A stretch of DNA of 7,331 nt from Candidatus Kapaibacterium sp. (GTDB taxonomy: Bacteria > Bacteroidota > Ignavibacteria > Kapaibacteriales > Kapaibacteriaceae). Shown here piece after piece: positions 1 to 6,592 of this stretch. The translations under genes were made by a program, and so were the position numbers. Location: assembly GCA_030830285.1 (NCBI GenBank), contig JAURNF010000071.1:1-7331 (forward strand), written 5' to 3'. The notes below the pieces were generated by a model. The model saw nothing but the letters and a program-made list of their open reading frames with translations. It was not told the DNA's origin and ran no database searches. Position 1 is the first letter of the stretch; each line of letters begins with the position of its first letter.

Positions 1-1
1 C

Positions 2-652
2 GCTAATCCCAACAACCCAACAGGCACATACATCACACACGACGAGCTTGTGTGGTTTATGGATCAGGTTTCGCCAGACGTTCTTGTGATTCTCGACGAA
101 GCGTATGTTGAGTATGCACGTTCAATTGCTGGAAGTACCTACCCTGCAGAGTCGTTTACACGTCCGAACCTTGTACGCCTGCGCACGTTTTCAAAGGCCT
201 ACGGTTTGGCAGGACTTCGTATCGGGTATGCACTCGGAGATCCAGCCGTGATAGAGTGGCTGCATCGTACCAAGCTTCCATTTGATCCTAACGGAGTTGG
301 TTGTGCTGCAGCAATTGCAGCCTTGGCCGATCAAGAGTTTGTTGCGCAAACAACAGCGCTCAATGCCACATCGCTCTCGATGCTTCATACGACACTGCAT
401 GAGGCTGGTTACACAACGTCGGCAAGCGTTGCGAACTTTGTTATGATTGATCTTCACGATCAACAGCGAGCTGAGCAGTTTCACCTTGAGTTGCTGCACA
501 GTGGCTTCATCTCGCGACCGCTTCGTGGCTTCGGCCTTCCAACATGCGTTCGCATCAGCACCGGTACATCTGAGCAAATGGATCGCCTTGCACAGGTGCT
601 CGGCGCATGCGCACCAAAGTTTGCCACACCCCTCCCATCGACAACAGAATAG
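2..652 (+). CDS. hisC: Histidinol-phosphate aminotransferase family protein, C-terminal part (5' end off window)
   Basis: A PLP-dependent fold type I aminotransferase that in histidine biosynthesis interconverts histidinol phosphate and imidazole-acetol phosphate with glutamate as partner. The frame is open to the left edge, so 216 residues are visible; the family is usually about 350-370, and the N-terminal 40% is missing. Visible residues 1-9 hold the NPNNPTGT substrate/cofactor motif, followed by LDEAYVEY near residue 31. The Schiff-base lysine is in TFSKAYGLAGLRIGY (Lys65 of the visible part). The C-terminal RPLRGFGLP and VRISTGT segment carries the conserved carboxylate-binding Arg (about residue 184). 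The GTG at 50 is internal, not a start. The next gene, 15 bp downstream on the same strand, is 4-hydroxyphenylpyruvate dioxygenase rather than a his gene. Some HisC homologues also transaminate tyrosine and phenylalanine, so an aromatic aminotransferase role is a real alternative. The family call is firm; the substrate is not. Confidence 0.93.
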   Translation, partial: ANPNNPTGTYITHDELVWFMDQVSPDVLVILDEAYVEYARSIAGSTYPAESFTRPNLVRLRTFSKAYGLAGLRIGYALGDPAVIEWLHRTKLPFDPNGVGCAAAIAALADQEFVAQTTALNATSLSMLHTTLHEAGYTTSASVANFVMIDLHDQQRAEQFHLELLHSGFISRPLRGFGLPTCVRISTGTSEQMDRLAQVLGACAPKFATPLPSTTE

Positions 653-658
653 TAGGAG
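653..658 (+). promoter_or_regulatory. Ribosome binding site of hppD
   Basis: TAGGAG lies just after the aminotransferase stop codon and 9 nt before the ATG at 668. It supports that start and suggests translation of hppD from a shared transcript with the upstream gene. No room for a separate promoter is seen in the 15-bp gap, although one could lie inside the upstream gene. Confidence 0.7.
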
Positions 659-667
659 CACTCGGAT

Positions 668-1798
668 ATGAGCACAGCAACCTTAGATGCACCCGTAGCG
701 TCAGTATCGGAAGACTTCCTTCCGCTGAACGGCACGGACTACATCGAGATTTACTGCGGCAACGCAAAGCAATCATCATACTTCTACCGCACAGCATTTG
801 GCTTTCAGCTGGTTGCCTATGCTGGACCAGAAACTGGCGTTCGTGACCGTGCGTCGTATGTGTTGCAGCAAGGCAAGATTCGTCTGATGCTCACAACGCC
901 GCTCCATCCCGACAACGAAATGACAAGGCACATCGCAGAGCATGGTGATGGCGTCAAGGTCCTCGCTTTGTGGGTTGACGATGCACGTGCCGCGTGGGAG
1001 GCAACAACTGCACGTGGTGCTCGCAGCGCACAAGCTCCAACAACGCTCATGGATGAGTTCGGCGAGGTTGTTACCGCGTCGATCCACACGTACGGCGACA
1101 CGATCCACACCTTCGTTGAGCGCAAGAATTACACTGGTGCATTCATGCCAGGGTACAAGGCGGTAGATGATGGCTACACAACAGAACCTATTGGCCTGCT
1201 CTTTGTCGACCACTGCGTGGGCAACGTCGAACTTGGCCACATGAACGAATGGGTAAAGTTCTACGAAGACGTGATGGGCTTCAAACTGCTCATCACTTTT
1301 GACGACAGCGACATTTCGACTGAGTATTCCGCGTTGATGTCAAAGGTTGTGTCGAACGGCTCTGGCTACGTGAAGTTCCCGATCAACGAGCCTGCGCAAG
1401 GAAAGCGCAAGAGCCAGATCGAAGAATACATTGAGTTCTACCGTGGCGCTGGTGTGCAGCACATCGCAGTAGCAACGAACGACATCATTCACACGGTCGG
1501 TGAACTTCGCCGCCGTGGTGTGCAGTTTCTCTACGTGCCAGAAACGTACTATGAGGACATTCCAACACGTGTCGGAGAGATCAAGGAAGATCTCGAAGCA
1601 CTCAAGAAGTTGAACATTCTCATCGACCGCGACGAGGAAGGATATTTGCTCCAGATTTTCACCAAACCGGTTGAGGATCGACCAACGGTCTTTTTCGAGA
1701 TTATTCAGCGCGCCGGTGCGAAGTCATTCGGCAAAGGAAACTTTAAAGCGCTATTTGAGTCGATTGAACGCGAACAGGCGCTCCGCGGTAACCTGTAA
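668..1798 (+). CDS. hppD: 4-hydroxyphenylpyruvate dioxygenase
   Basis: A non-haem Fe(II) oxygenase of the vicinal oxygen chelate fold that turns 4-hydroxyphenylpyruvate plus O2 into homogentisate and CO2, the second step of tyrosine degradation, in the cytoplasm. The length of 376 residues is normal. Residues 20-155 form the N-terminal, metal-free VOC half (begins DYIEIYCGNAKQSSYFYRTA); residues 175-350 form the catalytic half. The three iron ligands are visible: His182 in FVDHCVGNV, His265 in GAGVQHIAVATNDI and Glu344 in VFFEIIQRAG. Their spacing is close to that of the human enzyme (His183, His266, Glu349, from memory). FPINEP (237-242) and the C-terminal gate FGKGNFKALFESIE (354-367) also match. 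Hydroxymandelate synthase is the main alternative; the context and the typical C-terminal helix favour the dioxygenase. It sits 15 bp after the aminotransferase and 41 bp before gdh, consistent with one operon. The homogentisate-cleaving genes are not in the window. Confidence 0.97.
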   Translation: MSTATLDAPVASVSEDFLPLNGTDYIEIYCGNAKQSSYFYRTAFGFQLVAYAGPETGVRDRASYVLQQGKIRLMLTTPLHPDNEMTRHIAEHGDGVKVLALWVDDARAAWEATTARGARSAQAPTTLMDEFGEVVTASIHTYGDTIHTFVERKNYTGAFMPGYKAVDDGYTTEPIGLLFVDHCVGNVELGHMNEWVKFYEDVMGFKLLITFDDSDISTEYSALMSKVVSNGSGYVKFPINEPAQGKRKSQIEEYIEFYRGAGVQHIAVATNDIIHTVGELRRRGVQFLYVPETYYEDIPTRVGEIKEDLEALKKLNILIDRDEEGYLLQIFTKPVEDRPTVFFEIIQRAGAKSFGKGNFKALFESIEREQALRGNL

Positions 1799-1806
1799 TT
1801 CACGAT

Positions 1807-1831
1807 TTTAACGTTTTGTTCCACCGTTAAA
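1807..1831. promoter_or_regulatory. Inverted repeat in the hppD-gdh spacer (candidate operator or leader hairpin)
   Basis: TTTAACG (1807-1813) and CGTTAAA (1825-1831) are perfect 7-bp inverted arms separated by 11 nt, ending 8 bp before the gdh ATG. The size and spacing fit a dimeric regulator site; as RNA it could form a weak stem in front of the start codon. The spacer has no Shine-Dalgarno-like sequence: the bases before the ATG read CCTCCCT. An exact Bacteroidota TAnnTTTG promoter element was not found. The function is inferred from position alone. Confidence 0.35.
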
Positions 1832-1839
1832 GCCTCCCT

Positions 1840-3291
1840 ATGGCTTCCAAAGCAAAAACCGGCGCGGCATCGTCTCCGTTTGCTGGACACAACCCGTTCC
1901 TTGAGTCGGTAAATGCCTACTTCGATAAGGCAGCAGCGATCATGGACCATCCAAAGGGCCTGCTCGATCAAATCCGAGCATGCAATTCGGTGTACTACAT
2001 GCAGTTCCCTGTCCGCATCAAGGGCGGCATCCAGGTGATCCAAGCATGGCGTGCAGAGCATAGCCACCACAAGCTTCCTACGAAGGGTGGTATTCGCTAT
2101 GCAATGACGGTCGATCAGGAGGAAGTACAGGCGCTTGCAGCACTGATGACGTACAAGTGCGCAGTAGTTGACGTGCCATTCGGAGGTGGCAAGGGCGGCA
2201 TTCGCATCGATCCAAAGCAGTACACTGCTGACGAACTCGAGCGTATCACGCGCCGCTACACAGTTGAGCTTATCAAGAAGAACTTCATTGGACCAGCAGT
2301 CGACGTACCAGCTCCAGATTACGGAACTGGACCACGTGAAATGTCATGGATTGCCGACACGTATCAGTCGATGGTGAAGGACGACATTAACGCTCTCGGT
2401 TGCGTCACAGGTAAGCCAGTTGGTCAGGGTGGTGTGCGTGGTCGTACAGCAGCTACCGGACGTGGTCTGTTCTTCTCTGTCCGCGAGGCAGTGAACGATC
2501 CGAAGCTCATGAAGAAGCTCAAGATGACTACGGGCTTGTCTGACAAGCGCGTGATCGTTCAAGGCTTTGGCAATGTGGGTTACCACGCAGCAAAGTTCCT
2601 CCAAGAGGGTGGTGCAACAGTTGTTGGCATAATCGAGTGGGACGGCGCTGTTGTGAACCCGAAGGGTATCGATGTCGAATCGCTTCGCGCACATCATGCG
2701 AAGAAGGGTTCGATCACAGGCTTTGCTGGTGCAAAGACAATCAAGGAAGGCAACAGCGTCCTTGAGTACGAATGCGAAATCCTCGTACCAGCTGCTCTTG
2801 AGTCACAGATTCACAAGGGCAATGCTTCAAAGATCAAGGCGAAGATCATCGCCGAAGGTGCAAACGGTCCGATCACTTCGGAAGCCGAGCCAATTCTTTT
2901 GAAGAAGGGCATCTTGGTGATGCCTGACATGTATGTAAACGCTGGTGGCGTTGTTGTGTCGTACTTCGAGTGGCTCAAGAACTTGTCGCACGTGCGCTTC
3001 GGTCGCATGGACAAGCGCTTCGACGAGGGCTCGAGTCTGCGCATCATCGAAATGGTTGAGCGTCTCACGGGCAAGAGCCTGACACTCGCTGAGCGTGCAA
3101 TGATCGCACGTGGTGCTGACGAAGAGGATCTGGTAAACTCGGGTCTGGAAGACACCATGATTTCGTCGTATCACTCGATCATGGAGCACTACAATGGCAA
3201 TCCGCGTGTTAAGGACATGCGCACAGCTGCATTCGTAAGCTCAGTCGACAAGATCGCACAGTCGTATGCAGCGCTGGGAATCTTCCCATAA
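1840..3291 (+). CDS. gdhA: Hexameric glutamate dehydrogenase (Glu/Leu/Phe/Val dehydrogenase family)
   Basis: Catalyses reversible oxidative deamination of glutamate to 2-oxoglutarate and ammonium with NAD(P). Substrate-binding domain: Lys82 in TKGGIRY, Lys106 in MTYKCAVVDVPFGGGKGG, catalytic Lys118 in the same block and Asp160 in VPAPDYGTG. The 82-106-118-160 spacing equals that of bovine GDH Lys90-114-126-Asp168 as I recall it. The Rossmann domain follows (GFGNVG, 242-247), with Glu266 near the end of the second strand, which hints at NAD preference but does not settle it. NAGGVVVSYFEW (367-378) closes the active site. The 483 residues exceed common bacterial enzymes of about 420-450; the extra part lies around 383-430 and resembles the animal antenna region. 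The ATG at 1840 has no Shine-Dalgarno sequence, but the LESVNAYFDKAA segment at residues 21-32 looks like the normal family N-terminus. Leucine or phenylalanine dehydrogenase is unlikely given the motifs. Confidence 0.96.
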   Translation: MASKAKTGAASSPFAGHNPFLESVNAYFDKAAAIMDHPKGLLDQIRACNSVYYMQFPVRIKGGIQVIQAWRAEHSHHKLPTKGGIRYAMTVDQEEVQALAALMTYKCAVVDVPFGGGKGGIRIDPKQYTADELERITRRYTVELIKKNFIGPAVDVPAPDYGTGPREMSWIADTYQSMVKDDINALGCVTGKPVGQGGVRGRTAATGRGLFFSVREAVNDPKLMKKLKMTTGLSDKRVIVQGFGNVGYHAAKFLQEGGATVVGIIEWDGAVVNPKGIDVESLRAHHAKKGSITGFAGAKTIKEGNSVLEYECEILVPAALESQIHKGNASKIKAKIIAEGANGPITSEAEPILLKKGILVMPDMYVNAGGVVVSYFEWLKNLSHVRFGRMDKRFDEGSSLRIIEMVERLTGKSLTLAERAMIARGADEEDLVNSGLEDTMISSYHSIMEHYNGNPRVKDMRTAAFVSSVDKIAQSYAALGIFP

Positions 3292-3318
3292 GCTCGATAC
3301 GAAGTTCCGTACGAAACC

Positions 3319-3353
3319 AAAAGGCCTGGTATCACTCGATACCAGGCCTTTTT
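3319..3353. terminator. Bidirectional intrinsic terminator between gdh and the T9SS protein gene
   Basis: AAAAGGCCTGGTATC (3319-3333) pairs perfectly with GATACCAGGCCTTTT (3338-3352) around a 4-nt ACTC loop and runs into TTTTT (3349-3353). The A-run on the 5' side gives a U-tract for minus-strand transcripts as well. It lies 27 bp after the gdh stop and 27 bp beyond the stop of the convergent minus-strand gene, so it can end both transcription units. Confidence 0.93.
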
Positions 3354-3380
3354 CGTTTGCTCAATGTCTACCCGTAGGAG

Positions 3381-5831
3381 TTATCGAACCAGCACCTTCT
3401 CGACGCGCTGCTGATTGTGGTGATCGATAATCACCACATACAATCCAGATGGCACCATCGCACCACCACGATTGCGGCGATCCCAGACAATCTCTGATTG
3501 TCCACGAAGCGTTGTGACCGTGGTACCGGTAACATCAACGATCCGAACGTTCATCGTCGATGGATTCGTCGATGTGATACGAAGCTCATCTGTCATTGGG
3601 TTTGGAACAACGCGAAGCGTGATGTTCCCTGCAATTGCTTGTTCATCGTCTTCAACACTTGTCACGGGATTACGCGTAACAACGTACTGCGCTGTTCCAT
3701 GCGCTGTCTCCACGGAGAGTAGTGCATCAGGTCCGTCTGGTGCATTCGACTCAATGCAGACATTGACGATTCCGTTGCGAGAGAGGGTTGAAGGCAATGG
3801 CGTGTCGAGCGGACGGAGCGTATAGGTCGATGATCCGAGGCCGGTCAGTCGTACGCGATTGATCACCGTTTCCGGACACGCCAACGGGAGTGTAACGTTA
3901 CATAGCTGCTCGCCAGTAACTCCGCGTGTGTACCGGATCGTATCCTTTGCAAACTGAACGCTCGGTACCGCTTCACCAGTAATCGTAAACGTGGACGAAC
4001 CAACAGACGTGAAGAATGTCACCGTAGCTGAGAACGGACCCACTGTGCGCGGCGTAATGCTGAGTGCGACGGCATATCGTGCATTTGGCTCGAGCGTAAG
4101 TGGCGTCACAAATCCCATCAACACAACTGTTGACGCTGGATCGGCGGAGACTGACGTGATGGTGACTGGCGCGCCCCCTTCGTTCACAAGAAGGTCTGCA
4201 ATCGTCGTGTCAATCATCGCACATGCGGGAACGCTTGGCAACGAGAGTCCGGTGGATGTAAGTACAAGCTTGCCAGGTCCGCCATTCGAGGTTACAACGA
4301 CATTCACCAATCGCGTTTCGATTGTATCACAACGATTCATCACCTTGCAAACCCATGTTCCAGAGTCAGCCTTCGTAACAGGCAACTTGCGGAACAGACG
4401 GTCGGTTGCACCCGAAACAGCAACACCACCTCGGAACCACTGATACGTGAGTTCTTCGCCAAACACCTCAAACGTCAACATCAACGTATCGCCCACACGA
4501 TAGGAGCGATCTACTGGCTGTGTGCGAATCTGCGGACGTTCAACAATGTTGAGCTTTACGCTATTGGTTGTTGCAACGGGTGTACATGCGCCCTCGACGA
4601 CGCAGCTGTACGTCGACTCATCGAACAGGGTAATCTTCGACAGCACCAATTGCTTGGTCGTGGCGTTTGGAATTGGCTCACCATTCTTCATCCATTGGAA
4701 GGTGATGTCATTACCTGTAGCATCCATTGAGAACGACACGGTTTCCCCTTCGCATGCACTTTGTGCAACCGGCTGGGTTGTAACTACAGGTGCAGAACCG
4801 ACCGTTACGAGAACACTCTTCGACGTTGCATTACCTCCACACCCGTACACGATGCAATCGTACACACCGCCATCTTGAGCAGCGAGTTTCTTGATTTCCA
4901 ACACAGGCTTCGTACCACCTGGGATCTCAACACCATCGCGACGCCAGCGATACTGCAAATCCGTTCCCTCGGCACTTACTGTCAGCGTAAGTGCCTTCCC
5001 TTCGCACACGAGTGTTGGCTCGGGCTCAAGAACAATTCGAGGTCCAGCAATCACCGTTACCGAAGGCATGAGACGAGCAATCTCGCCGCCCGTTGCGGGA
5101 TCAACCATTCGTACCAGATAGGTACCGGCCGCTTGTGTAGCTGGGATTGTGTACGCGAGCGCCTCTGTGCTTGCTGCAATGCTCGTGGCAATCACATCTG
5201 TTGTAGCAAAGTTGTTGCTTGACCATTCCAAACGGACTTGGTCGAGTCCGGTCTGGTCCCATGCAAGATTGAGTACCTGACCACGGCACAGTGACACTGC
5301 CGCTGATGGCGACGTGAAGTTTGCACCCGATACTGTGATGTTGATGTTACCTGTGACATTCCAGAAGTCAGCTCCCGTTGCGATACCATCAAGATTCACG
5401 GCATTGCCTGCGCCATTGAACTGATAGATTCCATGCTGGGCCGGAGCAGTCCACTTGAAATCGAATCGCGCAGTATTGTTGGCCATTGCCTTTGGTGCGG
5501 TATGCGTGAGTTCGCCGTTCAATACTTGCGAACCATTGCTCGCAGTGAGCGTTCCAGCAGTAGCCCCACCGTCGCGAAACGAAAGGTTGAATCCAGCGTC
5601 TTGATTTGCCGGGTTCGCGTGTCCGACTACGAACGTGTAGTTCCCTTGCTGACCAGCTCGGATTGTGCGCGGTCCTTCAAGGACGACTGACGTAGCCTGT
5701 GATGCTGCTCCGCCGTGGCATCCGCCACAGCCCGCGGCAAATGACCCGATCTTTCCGCCACTGTCAGCACGCATCGACGCAGCACTTGCCACGAACATGC
5801 AAGGAATCAATAGATGCAGAAGGTACTTCAT
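3381..5831 (-). CDS. Secreted multidomain protein: CxxCH/choice-of-anchor V-like domain, three Ig-like domains, T9SS sorting domain
   Basis: An 816-residue exported protein of unknown specific role. Residues 1-22 are a Sec signal peptide (Lys2, then a hydrophobic stretch ending near ASAASMRA). A CGGCH motif follows at 35-39, then a beta domain to about 170 (FDFKWTAP, then GNAVNLDG) resembling the choice-of-anchor V/Reeler-like family. Residues 172-262 look like another beta-sandwich. Three Ig-like domains follow at about 264-346, 347-430 and 432-513; the first two have the B- and F-strand cysteines (276/326, 360/410). Residues 520-622 resemble an ASH/choice-of-anchor D-type domain, and 623-722 are unassigned. 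Residues 735-816 are a type A Por-secretion C-terminal domain (VVPNPMTDEL, WDRRNRGG, PSGLYVV, basic end VEKVLVR). T9SS should carry it to the cell surface or outside. The start has GAGG (5840-5843) 8 nt upstream. The yceI-like gene lies 84 bp upstream on the same strand. Adhesion or surface electron-carrier roles are guesses. Confidence 0.85.
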   Translation of the reverse strand: MKYLLHLLIPCMFVASAASMRADSGGKIGSFAAGCGGCHGGAASQATSVVLEGPRTIRAGQQGNYTFVVGHANPANQDAGFNLSFRDGGATAGTLTASNGSQVLNGELTHTAPKAMANNTARFDFKWTAPAQHGIYQFNGAGNAVNLDGIATGADFWNVTGNINITVSGANFTSPSAAVSLCRGQVLNLAWDQTGLDQVRLEWSSNNFATTDVIATSIAASTEALAYTIPATQAAGTYLVRMVDPATGGEIARLMPSVTVIAGPRIVLEPEPTLVCEGKALTLTVSAEGTDLQYRWRRDGVEIPGGTKPVLEIKKLAAQDGGVYDCIVYGCGGNATSKSVLVTVGSAPVVTTQPVAQSACEGETVSFSMDATGNDITFQWMKNGEPIPNATTKQLVLSKITLFDESTYSCVVEGACTPVATTNSVKLNIVERPQIRTQPVDRSYRVGDTLMLTFEVFGEELTYQWFRGGVAVSGATDRLFRKLPVTKADSGTWVCKVMNRCDTIETRLVNVVVTSNGGPGKLVLTSTGLSLPSVPACAMIDTTIADLLVNEGGAPVTITSVSADPASTVVLMGFVTPLTLEPNARYAVALSITPRTVGPFSATVTFFTSVGSSTFTITGEAVPSVQFAKDTIRYTRGVTGEQLCNVTLPLACPETVINRVRLTGLGSSTYTLRPLDTPLPSTLSRNGIVNVCIESNAPDGPDALLSVETAHGTAQYVVTRNPVTSVEDDEQAIAGNITLRVVPNPMTDELRITSTNPSTMNVRIVDVTGTTVTTLRGQSEIVWDRRNRGGAMVPSGLYVVIIDHHNQQRVEKVLVR

Positions 5832-5867
5832 GAGTCTGGCCTCGAATCGTTATGCCGTAAGATACAA

Positions 5868-5895
5868 CGGGGTTGGTGGCAAGCCACCAACCCCG
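5868..5895 (-). terminator. GC-rich hairpin after the yceI-like gene (weak terminator or processing/attenuation element)
   Basis: CGGGGTTGGTGG (5868-5879) and CCACCAACCCCG (5884-5895) form a perfect 12-bp stem with a 4-nt CAAG loop, 20 bp after the yceI-like stop. Read on the minus strand, the stem is followed by TTGTATC, a poor U-tract, so termination may be partial. It lies 36 bp before the T9SS protein start. It may separate expression of the two genes or protect the 3' end of the upstream mRNA. The stem is certain; its role is inferred. Confidence 0.6.
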
Positions 5896-5915
5896 GTACA
5901 ACGTCTAATCGTAGC

Positions 5916-6563
5916 TTATGAGTTCGCGAACAGCTTTGCTGTGATGGCGATCACCTCGCCAACGCTCTTTCCAACCACGCCAGCCTTGCCAGTCACCTTG
6001 TGATCAGCAAGTGCCACATTGAACTTTGCGTCGATCATCACGAGGTTACCCGAAGCACGCTTCTTTGTCTCGGCTGATTCTGGGATAAGTGTAAGCGTGA
6101 TCGATGCTGTCGATGGCTTTGTGACACCGTGACATGTGAAGTTGCCAACGGCTGTAGCCGTAACGACGTTCTTGCCGCCATCCTTAGTAACCTTGACATC
6201 CTTGAGGCTTGTGACGTCGAACACGATTGTCGGGTACTTCTCCGCATCAAGCCACATCGCATCGTACATGTGCTCGTCGCGCTTGGACATGGCTGTCTTC
6301 ATCGACAGAACCTTGACTTCGATCTTACCAGTCGTTGCTTCGAGATTCGCTGGGTCGAGGGTGAATGCTCCCGTTACTCCCTCTGACGTACCGTTGATGT
6401 CTTCCATCGGTGCCTTCGAGAGGAACTCAATACCGTTCTTACCGACGGCATTGTTGAGCGTGTACTTCTTCGCCCCTGCTTGCACCCCTGGAATTGCTGT
6501 ACCTGCTGTCAGCATCATCGATGCTGCTGTGAATGCCATTACTGATGCCACGAATGTGCGCAT
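5916..6563 (-). CDS. YceI-like family periplasmic protein
   Basis: A predicted periplasmic lipocalin-like beta-barrel of 215 residues; YceI family members bind isoprenoid quinones or other amphiphiles. Residues 1-29 are a Sec signal peptide (MRTFVASVMAF..., likely cut near GVQAG). The mature part begins KKYTLNNAVGKNGIEFLSKA. The family hallmark is at 90-119: TAMSKRDEHMYDAMWLDAEK followed by YPTIVFDVTS. GNFTCHGVTKP (140-150) and the closing strands FNVALADH and VGEVIAITAKLF also fit. The mature chain has one cysteine, Cys144, next to His145. An in-frame ATG 45 bp upstream (6608) exists, but the ATG at 6563 is chosen because AGAAGGA lies 6 nt before it and the signal peptide starts there. It is 54 bp downstream of the cysteine desulfurase and 84 bp upstream of the CxxCH/T9SS protein gene, all on one strand. 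The family is clear; the ligand is unknown. Confidence 0.93.
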   Translation of the reverse strand: MRTFVASVMAFTAASMMLTAGTAIPGVQAGAKKYTLNNAVGKNGIEFLSKAPMEDINGTSEGVTGAFTLDPANLEATTGKIEVKVLSMKTAMSKRDEHMYDAMWLDAEKYPTIVFDVTSLKDVKVTKDGGKNVVTATAVGNFTCHGVTKPSTASITLTLIPESAETKKRASGNLVMIDAKFNVALADHKVTGKAGVVGKSVGEVIAITAKLFANS

Positions 6564-6569
6564 GGTGAA

Positions 6570-6576
6570 TCCTTCT
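6570..6576 (-). promoter_or_regulatory. Ribosome binding site that sets the yceI-like start
   Basis: AGAAGGA on the minus strand, 6 nt before the ATG at 6563. It is a strong Shine-Dalgarno sequence and favours this start over the in-frame ATG at 6608, which would extend the protein with 15 residues ahead of the signal peptide. Confidence 0.8.
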
Positions 6577-6592
6577 GTGATACGTGAATTGT

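Noticed and set aside
50..52. GTG at 50 as the aminotransferase start
   Set aside because: The same frame continues to the left edge and encodes the conserved NPNNPTGT motif, so the gene begins before the window.
191..661. 156-codon open frame on the minus strand across the aminotransferase gene
   Set aside because: It overlaps a gene with unmistakable HisC motifs, and its translation is rich in Cys and low in recognisable structure. It is a shadow frame, as are those at 776-1240 (minus), 1705-2070 (minus) and 6136-6663 (plus).
668..1798. Hydroxymandelate synthase instead of HPPD
   Set aside because: The two enzymes share the fold and iron ligands, but the PINEP segment, the FGKGNFKALFESIE C-terminus and the context favour HPPD.
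3295..3316. TACGAA direct repeat after the gdh stop
   Set aside because: Two 6-bp copies only 6 bp apart next to a terminator are easily due to chance and have no further symmetry.
5793..5831. Lipoprotein signal (Cys11 in LLIPC) in the T9SS protein
   Set aside because: Pro precedes the Cys and hydrophobic residues follow it, so it does not fit a lipobox; a Sec signal cut near residue 19-22 fits better.
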